A stretch of DNA of 64,000 bases, taken from NCBI GenBank assembly GCA_019119595.1, contig DWWS01000044.1:62001-126000 (forward strand), read 5' to 3'. This stretch comes from Candidatus Eisenbergiella merdavium (GTDB lineage: Bacteria > Bacillota > Clostridia > Lachnospirales > Lachnospiraceae). The notes beneath the pieces were generated by a model. It did not search any database and was not told the DNA's origin. It saw nothing but the letters and a program-made list of their open reading frames with translations. Each line of letters opens with the position of its first letter. The stretch's first letter is position 1. Shown piece by piece: positions 17,237 through 26,270 of the stretch. The position numbers were made by a program, and so were the translations under genes.

Positions 17237-18121
17237 ATGATGTCTGCGAAAAAAACAGCAAAGAAAAAATTAACGGTGGGTATTGCGCTGAATTATATTC
17301 TGATCACTCTTCTGACGTTTGTGTGTCTGTATCCTTTCCTGAATGTGGTCGCCTATTCCTTCAGCGGCTATAATGCGGTGCTGTCCAAAGAGGTGACCTT
17401 TTACCCGATTGATTTTACTCTGGAAGCATATAAACAGATTCTGGGAAGAACGACGATATGGACCGCAATGAGAACGACGGTGATGGTTACCCTTTTAGGA
17501 ACGGCTTTAAGCCTGGTGCTCACGACCTTTGCCGCTTACGCGCTGTCCATTCGTGACCTGCCGGGAAGAAAGGTGCTGACGGGGCTGATACTGTTTACCA
17601 TGTATTTTGGAGGAGGAATGATTCCGACATTTCTGGTGGTAAAGGGCGTTGGTCTGTATGATACATTAGGGGCTTTATTTATTCCGCAGTCAGTCAGTGT
17701 ATTCAACTTCATCGTGATGAGAACCTTTTTCAGAGAACTGCCGGAAAGTCTTCAGGATGCGGCCAGGATAGATGGCGCCTCCTATATGCAGGTTCTTGTA
17801 AAGATCATCCTTCCGCTGTCTCTGCCGATTCTTGCGACCATAGGACTGTTTTATGCGGTTGGGTATTGGAATTCTTATTTTGAGGCTTTGATCTACATTC
17901 AGGACGTTGATAAGTACACCCTGCAGCTCAGACTGAGATCGTTATTGTTCGGAAGTGAACTTACCAGCAATACGTCGGATAATGTTGCGGGTACCATGGT
18001 ACTGACACAGTCTCTGAAAATGGCTATTGTAGCGGTTTCGACGGTCCCGATCCTGATCGTTTATCCATGGCTTCAGAAATACTTTGTTAAGGGCGTTATG
18101 CTTGGTTCTGTAAAAGGGTAA
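17237..18121 (+). CDS. Sugar ABC transporter permease, LplC type
   Basis: 294-aa permease partner of the preceding gene, six helices, with EAA loop 'LQDAARIDGASYMQVLVKII' and terminal motif 'YFVKGVMLGSVKG'. GGAGGAGG just after the preceding stop sets the start (9-bp gap). It is similar in design to the permease at 5153, but the two importers are clearly separate gene sets. Confidence 0.93.
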   Translation: MMSAKKTAKKKLTVGIALNYILITLLTFVCLYPFLNVVAYSFSGYNAVLSKEVTFYPIDFTLEAYKQILGRTTIWTAMRTTVMVTLLGTALSLVLTTFAAYALSIRDLPGRKVLTGLILFTMYFGGGMIPTFLVVKGVGLYDTLGALFIPQSVSVFNFIVMRTFFRELPESLQDAARIDGASYMQVLVKIILPLSLPILATIGLFYAVGYWNSYFEALIYIQDVDKYTLQLRLRSLLFGSELTSNTSDNVAGTMVLTQSLKMAIVAVSTVPILIVYPWLQKYFVKGVMLGSVKG

Positions 18122-18175
18122 ATCTGACCGAAAAGGTCATAAAAAAGATTTGCAAAAATAGAAAGGGGAAAACTT

Positions 18176-19840
18176 ATGAAAAAGAAAAAAGTGTTTTCAG
18201 GCTTACTTGCTTTCGCACTGACGGCGTCGTTGCTTGCCGGGTGCTCGGGCTCATCGTCAACAACGGAGGGCAGCTCTTCGGCAGATTCCGGAAAGAGCGA
18301 ATCCGTGGCTGCCGGAGAAGAGGGTGATGCCCAGGCATCCTCCAGCGGATACCAGACCACGTTTGGATCCAAGCAGTTTGACGATGTGACGATCCAGGTT
18401 GAACTGTTCGACCGGGAAAATGCGCCGGAGGGTTCCACTATTACGGACAATAAATGGACGAAGTATATCCAGGATGAAATGAAGAAGATCGGCATTAACG
18501 TTGAATTCGTCGCCGTTCCCAGAGGAGACGAGGTTGACAAGCTGACCAGTATGATGGCGGGCGGAATTGCCCCGGATATTGTGCTGACTTATACCTACTC
18601 CATAGCGAAGGACTATTATGACCAAGGAGGCGTATGGGATCTGTCGGAGTTTGTTGATGGCGAAGGACAGGCGGAAAACCTGAAGAAGTATCTTGGGGAA
18701 GATGTTATTGATATGGGAAGGACCAACGGAGAGGAGCTGTATGGTATTGTTGCAAGGCGTGCGACGACCTCCCGCAGCAACTACTATGTCAGAAAAGACT
18801 GGCTGGATGCTCTTGGTCTGGAGGTACCGACCACAGTGGACGAGATGTACGATATGGTCGATCAGATGGTGAACAATAATCCGGAAGGAAGGACGGATGT
18901 GATCGGCACTACCATTTGGGATGACGGTTATTTTATGGCGGCATTTTCAAAGCTTGCATCTGATCCGGTTCAGTCCCTGATTTCCTGTAAGCTCACAAGA
19001 GATTATGTGGATGAAGGAATGAAGGAGTTTTACCGTTTCAGGAATAAGCTTTATAACAACGGCCTGGTTCATCCTGAATATTATGCTCTGCCGACGGATG
19101 ATTATATCAGCTACATTGTAAACGGCAGCATGGCAACGTTCGAGGATCACGTGAACTCCAATATTGATTCCAGAAACAGCTATGCGCTGCAGACTCTGAG
19201 ACAGAACTATCCGGAGGCTGATCTTGTGGCAATTCCGCCCCTTGAGAATATTTGGGATGGCGAGCAGTATTCTACAACGTATTCTGCCGGCGGTCTGATC
19301 GCATTCTGCCCTAAAACAGCGGATGCAGAAACCGTAGAAGCATGTGTTACCTACCTTGACTGGCTGTGCACAAAGGAAGGCGGATTTACCATCTCCCAGG
19401 GATTTGAAGGGGAACATTTTGAATATGACGAAGACGGCGTTCCTGTAGTCATCGATGCGGATTACAATACGACCGATAAAAACTGGATCAGCGCAGATTT
19501 GTTCCTTACGGGTAACGGAGGTTATTTTGAAACGGTAGACGACTTCATCAAGGCGACTGCGAAGCAGTACCCTGGGTATGAAGATCACTTCATCGCGGAT
19601 CAGGAATATGCCTTAACGGGAGGTCTGATTGAGGATATTGACGATTCCCTTTATACGTCTCCTTCTCAGGCTGAACTTGCCGCAGATATCAATCTTGTCA
19701 GAGACGAATGGCTTGTTAAAGTCATCACTTGTCCGGAAAGTGACTTCGACGCCAACTGGGATTCCTATATGACGGCGCTGAAAGATGCAGGCGTTGAGAC
19801 TGTACATGAAGAGCGTGTCGCATACTTTGAAGGAAAATAA
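18176..19840 (+). CDS. Extracellular sugar-binding lipoprotein
   Basis: 554 aa with a lipoprotein signal (MKKKKVFSGLLAF, lipobox LAGC, Cys23) and a Ser/Gly/Glu-rich tether. The body is a family 1 solute-binding protein of the large LipO/LplA class. The ATG follows GAAAGGGG. It captures oligosaccharide outside the cell for the permeases at 16310 and 17237. It is not closely similar to the two binding proteins of the first region, which argues for a different ligand. A GC-rich hairpin follows the stop. Confidence 0.93.
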   Translation: MKKKKVFSGLLAFALTASLLAGCSGSSSTTEGSSSADSGKSESVAAGEEGDAQASSSGYQTTFGSKQFDDVTIQVELFDRENAPEGSTITDNKWTKYIQDEMKKIGINVEFVAVPRGDEVDKLTSMMAGGIAPDIVLTYTYSIAKDYYDQGGVWDLSEFVDGEGQAENLKKYLGEDVIDMGRTNGEELYGIVARRATTSRSNYYVRKDWLDALGLEVPTTVDEMYDMVDQMVNNNPEGRTDVIGTTIWDDGYFMAAFSKLASDPVQSLISCKLTRDYVDEGMKEFYRFRNKLYNNGLVHPEYYALPTDDYISYIVNGSMATFEDHVNSNIDSRNSYALQTLRQNYPEADLVAIPPLENIWDGEQYSTTYSAGGLIAFCPKTADAETVEACVTYLDWLCTKEGGFTISQGFEGEHFEYDEDGVPVVIDADYNTTDKNWISADLFLTGNGGYFETVDDFIKATAKQYPGYEDHFIADQEYALTGGLIEDIDDSLYTSPSQAELAADINLVRDEWLVKVITCPESDFDANWDSYMTALKDAGVETVHEERVAYFEGK

Positions 19841-19918
19841 GCAGGCGCTGACTCTGTTCTGAACTTTTATGACAGACGGCTCCAAATGATTGAAGCGAAA
19901 AATAAAAACAGATGATGG

Positions 19919-19943
19919 TGCGCCCGGTTTGTTTCCGGGCGCA
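19919..19943 (+). terminator. Hairpin after the second importer's binding-protein gene
   Basis: Perfect 9-bp GC-rich stem TGCGCCCGG / CCGGGCGCA with a 7-nt loop, followed only by TTGTCT. It is probably a partial terminator or an mRNA-stabilising 3' structure, not a full stop, because the next genes have no visible promoter. Confidence 0.6.
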
Positions 19944-19977
19944 TTGTCTAACATGCGTTTGAAAAGGTGGGATTTAT

Positions 19978-21945
19978 ATGGAAACAAATTATTTTGAAGA
20001 GATCAGAAAAGGGAAGAAAAAATCGACAGCCTATCTGGAGCATATTGTAAAGGGTGAGAAATCAAACCGGTATTTAAATTATGATCTGCAGAATAATTTT
20101 CAGACGGTTTATTTTGAACTGGCAAGGCTGGAGCTGTTTGCCAGAGGGATCGAGACGGGGCCGGTGCATCGCCGGTATATCCGGCAGTCCCTGGACAGGG
20201 TGAACGAAAGGCTGGACTGCGGTGACTTTGTAATACCGGCTTTTCTGACCATCCTGTATCGTTACCGGGATTCGGCTCTTTTGACAGAGGATCTGATAAA
20301 AGAGCTGGAAGAGGCTGTTCTTAACTTTAAATACTGGATTGACGAACCCGGAGTGGACGTTCATCTTCCGTGTTATTTTACAGAAAACCACCAGGTTTTA
20401 TTCCATTCCATTGAGTATCTTGCGGGTCAGCTTTATCCGGACAGAATCTTTACAAACAATGGAAAGGATGGAGCGTGGCACAGAAATCATGGGCGGACTT
20501 ATTTAAAAAGATGGCTTACGTGGAGGAAACGTTTCGGCTTCTCAGAATGGCTTTCAAACGGATATTATGCGGAAGACATGCTCGGGCTTCTGATTCTGTC
20601 CGGGCTTTCTGAAGAAAAGGAAATACGCAGCCAGGCAAAGGGGCTGATGGAGCTTCTGTTTTTTGATATTGCCGTACATTCCTTTAAAGGAAATTTCTGC
20701 CCTACAAACGGACGGATGTATAATGCTCCTACTATGAATCCTGAATTTTCTGCGTCTAACGCGATGGCGGCAGAACAGTGGGGAAGAGGATATGTGGACG
20801 GGGGGCTTGAGCCTGCCGCGATCCTGCTGGCGGTTTATGATTATCAGTGCAGTGATGTCACCTGTGAAATTGCGGTAAATCCGCCGGAGGAATCGGAAAA
20901 CAGGCAGAGAATGAGTCTGAATGTGGAGGATTCACAGAGGTATGGGATCAATCCGGCAGATTTTGATAACATCATGCTGTACTGGAGTCTGCATACTTTT
21001 TATCATCGGGCAGTTATAAAAAATTCCAGAAAATTCTGTCCGGAGTGGTATAATATAGATGCGGCGGTTACGGCTAATCTGGAGAAGTTTCAGATGTGCG
21101 ATGCGGCAGGGGTTTATACGGATCCCGATCCCAACGCCTCGGCATTGACTCAGGTGGAGATTTATACCTATAAGACCGGAGATTATATGTTAAGCTGTGC
21201 TCAGAATTACAGAAAAGGAAGGGGAAATTTCCAGCAGCATATCTGGCAGGCTTCTTTAGGCGGACGGGCCATTGTATTTGCGACTCATCCCGGCTCCGGA
21301 GAATATAAGGGAAGGCCGAACTATTTTGTGGGAAACGGCTGCATGCCCAAAACGACCGCATACAAAAATGTTTTGATTTCCATTCACCGTATTCCGGCGG
21401 ACAGCGCGCACGGACTTTGCACGCATGCCTACTTCCCGCAGCGGGAATTTGATGAAGTAGTCATGAGAAACGGCTGGATCATGGGCAGGAAGGAGGAGGG
21501 ATATGTGGCGCTCTATTCCCTGAAGAAGGGCTGGTGGAACGACAAGGATCCTGAATTATTCCGTTCGATTTATAAAAATAACTGGGAGGCAGAGTACGAG
21601 CGGGCGCTCCCGTATGATTACTGGGTTCCGGGGCATGCAAACGTATGGATCTGTGAAATGGGAAATCAGAAAACCTATGGAAGCTTTGAAAGCTTCATGG
21701 AAGCCGTATCATCTGCGCATATTGAAGGAGACACGTTTGGGATCAGCTACACATCCCCCTCTCTGGGAATTGTTACGTCCGGATGGGATAAGCCTTTTAC
21801 TGTGGACGGGCGTGAGATTAAAGTGGATCAGTATAAGAGATATGACAATCCATACTGTCAGGCGGAGTTTGATACAGACAAATATGTGATTTCGTATCAT
21901 GGAAAAGAGATGACGGTGGATTTTAAGGACAAGGAGATTATTTAG
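19978..21945 (+). CDS. Unrecognised 655-aa protein, possible polysaccharide-processing enzyme
   Basis: I do not recognise the family with confidence. There is no signal peptide or transmembrane segment. The N-terminal half is helix-rich with His, Trp and Glu clusters ('TENHQVLFHSIEYLAGQLY', 'WLSNGYYAEDMLGLLIL'). The C-terminal half is beta-rich ('QQHIWQASLGGRAIVFATHP'). A helical toroid followed by a beta-sandwich is the architecture of several polysaccharide lyases and of glycoside hydrolases, so a lyase or hydrolase is possible but unproven. It starts behind AAAGGTGGG, and the GH105-type gene begins 3 bp after its stop. The operon context suggests a role on acidic plant oligosaccharides. 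Confidence 0.6.
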   Translation: METNYFEEIRKGKKKSTAYLEHIVKGEKSNRYLNYDLQNNFQTVYFELARLELFARGIETGPVHRRYIRQSLDRVNERLDCGDFVIPAFLTILYRYRDSALLTEDLIKELEEAVLNFKYWIDEPGVDVHLPCYFTENHQVLFHSIEYLAGQLYPDRIFTNNGKDGAWHRNHGRTYLKRWLTWRKRFGFSEWLSNGYYAEDMLGLLILSGLSEEKEIRSQAKGLMELLFFDIAVHSFKGNFCPTNGRMYNAPTMNPEFSASNAMAAEQWGRGYVDGGLEPAAILLAVYDYQCSDVTCEIAVNPPEESENRQRMSLNVEDSQRYGINPADFDNIMLYWSLHTFYHRAVIKNSRKFCPEWYNIDAAVTANLEKFQMCDAAGVYTDPDPNASALTQVEIYTYKTGDYMLSCAQNYRKGRGNFQQHIWQASLGGRAIVFATHPGSGEYKGRPNYFVGNGCMPKTTAYKNVLISIHRIPADSAHGLCTHAYFPQREFDEVVMRNGWIMGRKEEGYVALYSLKKGWWNDKDPELFRSIYKNNWEAEYERALPYDYWVPGHANVWICEMGNQKTYGSFESFMEAVSSAHIEGDTFGISYTSPSLGIVTSGWDKPFTVDGREIKVDQYKRYDNPYCQAEFDTDKYVISYHGKEMTVDFKDKEII

Positions 21946-21948
21946 CTT

Positions 21949-24141
21949 ATGAGGAAACTTCCTTATTTTGATCCGGAATGGAGTATTGCAAAGGATGCCG
22001 GATCACTAGAAGATCAGCTGTCGGTAATTGCGGAAAGGTATGTGGGGGCGAATCCTCCCACAACCTTCCGGATCCGTGCAGTCAGCACGGAACAGTTTAT
22101 GCAGTCCGCTGACGGGAGCTGGGAGCTGGATCTTGTTCCCAGGCTGAAGGGGGGTACAGACGGATATTCCATAGTCGGCGGAGCCCTGATGAGCGGTCTG
22201 GATAAGCTGGTAACGATAGGAATCTCCTGTTTCTCTCCGGCAGAGCTTTATCTGAACGACGGCCTGATCTTCCGGTCTTCCTTTACGGATGAGGTCAATC
22301 TTAATCCGTGGCATTTTGTGGATGTCCAGCTGAAACAGGGAAGAAATACGATTGCTGTGATCTGCAGAAGGACAGCCGCCGGCTTTGGCTGCAGGCTTTC
22401 TCTGCCGCAGACGACGGTGCTGTCTCCGCTGAAGGAAAGAGAAGGGCAGGCCGGGTGGATCTGGTCGGATCTGTTGGAGGAAAAGCCCCTGTGGAGAAAC
22501 GGCGCATCGGGAGGATTATACTGGGATTCTGAAGAAACAGGACGGATTCACTGGAATCCGGATACGGATAACAAAACAGGTGAAGCGGCGCTTCCTGCGT
22601 CCGCTCCGCAGCAGAGGCTTTTTCCTGAGGGAGGAGGGTACAGCCTTGCCTGGTGCAGGCTGAAGGCTGAAGGAAAGACGGAAGATACCCCTTCCCTGAT
22701 CATAGAAAGCAGCGGATATAACAGGATATATCTGGGACGGGAGCTGCTGCTCGCCTGTGAGAAAGGAACCTTTGAGATTTCTGTCCCGTCATGCGCTGAC
22801 TCGGATCTGCGGGTGATAAGCAGATGCATCGGAGATGATTTTGGAGCCCTCGTTCATGCAAAGGGCTGCGAGCTGCTTCCGCCGGGAAAGATGAACGGAA
22901 CGGATGAAAGCTGGGTGTATGCGGGATGCTTTGAGTCAGAGGAGGAAGCGGAACGGGACGGATCGTTGAATCTGCTGGCTATGCCCTGCGGAAAACGGTG
23001 GCTGCTGGATAAAAAAAATACCTGCCTTCGTACCTTTTTTGAGGGCTCCTATGGAGACAAATACTGGGTCAGTCAGGGCGGAAGCGCATTTGGAAGATGG
23101 GATTATCCGCTTGGAGTTACGCTTCTTGGTCTGCTGAAAACAGCGGATGCTCTGGGAAAAGAGGAGATCAGGCGTTATGCGGAGCGGCATATAAAAATGT
23201 GTGTATCCATGTATGAATCTGCGGTCTGTGATAAAGCGCTGTACGGAGCGCCTGCTTTCGATCAGAATCTGGTACGGCTGGAGTGCCTGGATGACTGCGG
23301 TTCCATGGGAGCTGCCATGCTGGAAAGCCATAAGCTGAGCCCGGATGAGAAATATCTGGAAACTGCAGGCCGGATCCGGGAGTTTATTGTTCACAGACTT
23401 TCGAAGCTTGCGGACGGAACCTTTTATCGGCCGGCTTCCGGTTCGCACGGTACGGCGACGATCTGGGCGGACGATTTATATATGAGCACGCCGTTTTTGA
23501 GATGTCTTTATGATATAACCGGGGACAGAGAGGCGCTTGAGCTGGCCGCCGGACAGTTTCTGAAGTTTGCCTCATACTTATTTATGCCGGAGTACGGTGT
23601 ATTTTCCCATGTGTATGATCTGACCAGGCAATGCGCAACAGGAATTGCCTGGGGGCGGGGAAATGGCTGGGTTTTGTTTTCCCTGGCCTATTTTCTGGAT
23701 GGCCTGACAGAGAAGCCGGAAAATTATGACGATCTCATGAGACTGTTCCTGACGCTCAGCAATTCTTATCGAAAGCTGCAGGGAGAAAAGGGCCTGTGGC
23801 ATCAGGTGCTTACAGATCCTTCGTCCTATGAGGAGGCTTCCTGCACGGCCATGTTTACCTTTGCATTCTGCAAAGGCATTCAAAACGGATGGTATGGAGA
23901 AGAGGCCTCCCTCTACAGAGAAGCCGCGGAAAGAGGATTTCGGGGATTAACGCAATACTGCATCGACAGAAACGGATCGGTTCATGGCGTATGTAAGGGA
24001 TCGGGGTTTTCCTTTACAAAAGAATATTACCGGGATGAATTATTTTGGGTAACCAATGATAATCATGGAACAGGAATTGTTCTGCTTGCGGGCACTGAGC
24101 TGCTGCGCCTGAACCATGCCAGACAAGAGAAAAGCGAATAG
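21949..24141 (+). CDS. GH105/GH88-type unsaturated glycuronyl hydrolase with N-terminal beta-domain
   Basis: 730 aa. The C-terminal (alpha/alpha)6 domain (about 345-725) has YteR/RhiN-like blocks: 'GTATIWADDLYMSTPFL' with Asp508 aligning to the catalytic Asp of that family, 'GIAWGRGNGWVLFSLAYFL', and 'SYEEASCTAMFTF'. Such enzymes hydrate and split the unsaturated uronic acid left by pectate or rhamnogalacturonan lyases. The N-terminal 340 residues are an extra beta-rich region ('SPAELYLNDGLIF', 'QGRNTIAVICRR') resembling the sugar-binding sandwich of rhamnosidases. That makes the protein about twice the usual GH105 length. It lacks a signal peptide, so it acts on imported fragments. Confidence 0.85.
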   Translation: MRKLPYFDPEWSIAKDAGSLEDQLSVIAERYVGANPPTTFRIRAVSTEQFMQSADGSWELDLVPRLKGGTDGYSIVGGALMSGLDKLVTIGISCFSPAELYLNDGLIFRSSFTDEVNLNPWHFVDVQLKQGRNTIAVICRRTAAGFGCRLSLPQTTVLSPLKEREGQAGWIWSDLLEEKPLWRNGASGGLYWDSEETGRIHWNPDTDNKTGEAALPASAPQQRLFPEGGGYSLAWCRLKAEGKTEDTPSLIIESSGYNRIYLGRELLLACEKGTFEISVPSCADSDLRVISRCIGDDFGALVHAKGCELLPPGKMNGTDESWVYAGCFESEEEAERDGSLNLLAMPCGKRWLLDKKNTCLRTFFEGSYGDKYWVSQGGSAFGRWDYPLGVTLLGLLKTADALGKEEIRRYAERHIKMCVSMYESAVCDKALYGAPAFDQNLVRLECLDDCGSMGAAMLESHKLSPDEKYLETAGRIREFIVHRLSKLADGTFYRPASGSHGTATIWADDLYMSTPFLRCLYDITGDREALELAAGQFLKFASYLFMPEYGVFSHVYDLTRQCATGIAWGRGNGWVLFSLAYFLDGLTEKPENYDDLMRLFLTLSNSYRKLQGEKGLWHQVLTDPSSYEEASCTAMFTFAFCKGIQNGWYGEEASLYREAAERGFRGLTQYCIDRNGSVHGVCKGSGFSFTKEYYRDELFWVTNDNHGTGIVLLAGTELLRLNHARQEKSE

Positions 24142-24153
24142 GAGAAGCAGACG

Positions 24154-25062
24154 ATGATGATGTATACAGACAGCTCCAGAGGGCTGAATTTTGCAAAGGA
24201 TCCGGCAGTAGTCCGTTTCCATGATGAGTATTTTATGTATTATACACTTTCTCCGGGAAAAATCGAACCTGCAGTATGGGGAATCGGAATCGCCAGGAGC
24301 AGAGATATGGAGAATTGGGAAAAGGCAGGAGAGATAGAGCCGGAGGGAGAGCTGGAATCCCTGGGAATCTGTGCGCCGGGAGCTATGGTTTATGAGGGGA
24401 AGGTGCATCTTTTCTACCAGACGTATGGACGTTTTGAGAGGGATGCGATCTGTCACGCCTGGTCAGAGGACGGGATTCATTTTGTCAGAAACGAAACCAA
24501 TCCGATCCTGCGGGCAGAGGGAGACTGGAACAACGGAAGAGCGATTGATGCGGATGTCTGCATTTTCCATGGAGAATTATTCCTGTATTTTGCGACAAGA
24601 GATCCGGAGGGGAAGATACAGATACAGGGCGTGAGCAAATGCCCTCTGGACGGAAGATTTGAACGGGACAGCTGGGAGCAGTGCTGCGAGGATTCCATCC
24701 TGAGGCCGGAGCTTCCCTGGGAGCAGGAGTGTATCGAAGCGGCGGCAACCCTGTGCAGGTATGATAAGGTATATTTATTTTACGCAGGCGCCTATAATAA
24801 CTGCCCGCAGCAGATAGGTGTGGCAGTCAGTGAGGACGGGGTTCATTTCACGAGACTGTATGATGAGCCTCTCCTGAAAAACGGCGATCCCGGGAGCTGG
24901 AATTCCTCTGAGTCCGGGCATCCGTATGTGTTTGAGGATGAAGATGGACGCGTGTATCTGTTTTATCAGGGGAATAATGACAATGGGAAATCCTGGTATC
25001 TTTCTAAGGTAGAAATCGGGTTTGAAAATGAGATGCCCTATGTGAAAAAAGAAGAGGAATAA
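24154..25062 (+). CDS. GH43-like five-bladed beta-propeller glycosidase
   Basis: 302 aa, no signal peptide. The repeating blades have 'AKDPAVVRFHDEYFMYYT', 'APGAMVYEGKVHLFYQTY', 'DADVCIFHGELFLYFAT', 'CIEAAATLCRYDKVYLFYAG' and a C-terminal 'GHPYVFEDEDGRVYLFYQG'. This is the pattern of GH43/GH32-like propellers. Asp in KDP and Glu in ECIEAA are at positions usual for base and acid. GH130-type phosphorylases look similar, so the exact class is uncertain. It is in the same operon as the GH105-type gene, 12 bp away, and likely trims arabinose, galactose or xylose side chains. Confidence 0.75.
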   Translation: MMMYTDSSRGLNFAKDPAVVRFHDEYFMYYTLSPGKIEPAVWGIGIARSRDMENWEKAGEIEPEGELESLGICAPGAMVYEGKVHLFYQTYGRFERDAICHAWSEDGIHFVRNETNPILRAEGDWNNGRAIDADVCIFHGELFLYFATRDPEGKIQIQGVSKCPLDGRFERDSWEQCCEDSILRPELPWEQECIEAAATLCRYDKVYLFYAGAYNNCPQQIGVAVSEDGVHFTRLYDEPLLKNGDPGSWNSSESGHPYVFEDEDGRVYLFYQGNNDNGKSWYLSKVEIGFENEMPYVKKEEE

Positions 25063-25130
25063 AGAGACAGGCAAAACAGTTTTGGTATGGAAGTAAAGAT
25101 TGTGGCAAATTGTTTTGGCAGGAGGGAAAC

Positions 25131-26219
25131 ATGGAAAAAAGGGACGGGATGAATTATGCGCCGAAGGGAAAACCCTCTCCGGTGGTGAAGCCGGGGGAAT
25201 TTCAGATCGCAGCGGTGGCGCTGGATCACGGGCACATTTACGGGATGTGCAACGGCCTGACGGAGGCGGGAGCCGTTGTGAAGTGGGTTTACGATCCGGA
25301 TCCGGCGAAGGTGGAAGCATTTCAGAAAAGCTTTCCCACGGCAAGAGCGGCCTCCAGCGAGGAGGAGGTGCTGGCGGATCCGGAGGTGAAGCTGGTGTGC
25401 TCCGCCGCCGTGACCAGCCTGCGGTGCGCGCTGGGGCTTCGGGTGATGGCTGCGGGGAAGGACTATTTTACGGACAAGGCCCCGCTCACCACGCTGGAGC
25501 AGCTCGCCGCCGCCAGGGAAATGGTGAAAAAGACGGGAAGGAAGTACATGGTCTATTACAGCGAGCGCATCCATGTGGAGGCGGCGGTGTTTGCGGGAGA
25601 GCTGATCGCGCAGGGAGCCATCGGCAGGCCGATCCATGTGGACGGCTTTGGCCCGCACCGGGTCGGGGATCCTGCCGGGCGGCCCGCCTGGTTCTTTGAA
25701 AAGGAAAAATACGGCGGGATCCTGTGCGATATCGGAAGCCATCAGATCGAACAGTTCCTGTATTACTGCGGCGTGAAGGACGCGCAGGTGAAGTACAGCC
25801 AGGTAGGAAATTACGGTCACCCGGACTATCCGGAGCTGGAGGATTTCGGGGACGCGGTTCTCGTTGGGGATAACGGGGCCACCCAGCATTTCCGGGTGGA
25901 CTGGTTTACGCCGGACGGACTTTCCACCTGGGGAGATGGACGAACCTTCATCCTCGGCACGGACGGCTATATCGAGCTGCGCAAGTATGTGAACGTGGGG
26001 ACGGGCGACGGCACGGCGGATCACGTTTTTCTGGTGAATCAGGACGGGGAGCAGCATTTTGAGGTATCCGGAAAGGTGGGCTATCCCTTCTTCGGCCAGC
26101 TGATCCTGGACTGCATCAACAGGACGGAGAACGCGATGACGCAGGAGCACGCCTTCAAGGCCGCCGAGCTGTGCGTCAGGGCGGAGCTTCAGGCGGTAAA
26201 TCTGACGGCGGGGAATTGA
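25131..26219 (+). CDS. Gfo/Idh/MocA family oxidoreductase
   Basis: 362-aa NAD(P)-dependent dehydrogenase-like protein. The N-terminal Rossmann region is 'QIAAVALDHGHIYGMCNGL', lacking the strict GxGxxG, and the conserved Lys is in 'FTDKAPLTT' instead of the common EKP. The C-terminal domain has 'IGSHQIEQFLYYCG', with the His typical of the catalytic region. The start follows GCAGGAGGG. Such enzymes oxidise or epimerise sugars, sugar acids and inositols; the substrate is not readable. It forms a pair with the next gene. G/C-rich codon use differs from the genes upstream of 25062. Confidence 0.85.
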   Translation: MEKRDGMNYAPKGKPSPVVKPGEFQIAAVALDHGHIYGMCNGLTEAGAVVKWVYDPDPAKVEAFQKSFPTARAASSEEEVLADPEVKLVCSAAVTSLRCALGLRVMAAGKDYFTDKAPLTTLEQLAAAREMVKKTGRKYMVYYSERIHVEAAVFAGELIAQGAIGRPIHVDGFGPHRVGDPAGRPAWFFEKEKYGGILCDIGSHQIEQFLYYCGVKDAQVKYSQVGNYGHPDYPELEDFGDAVLVGDNGATQHFRVDWFTPDGLSTWGDGRTFILGTDGYIELRKYVNVGTGDGTADHVFLVNQDGEQHFEVSGKVGYPFFGQLILDCINRTENAMTQEHAFKAAELCVRAELQAVNLTAGN

Positions 26220-26237
26220 GAGGGAATGCGGACTGTG

Positions 26238-26255
26238 TGCGGCCGTCCGGCCGCA
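26238..26255 (+). other. Short GC-rich hairpin between dehydrogenase genes
   Basis: TGCGGCCG and CGGCCGCA form a near-perfect palindrome just before the ribosome site of the next gene. There is no T tract. It may tune translation or mRNA processing. Confidence 0.4.
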
Positions 26256-26270
26256 GGAAAAGGGGGAATT

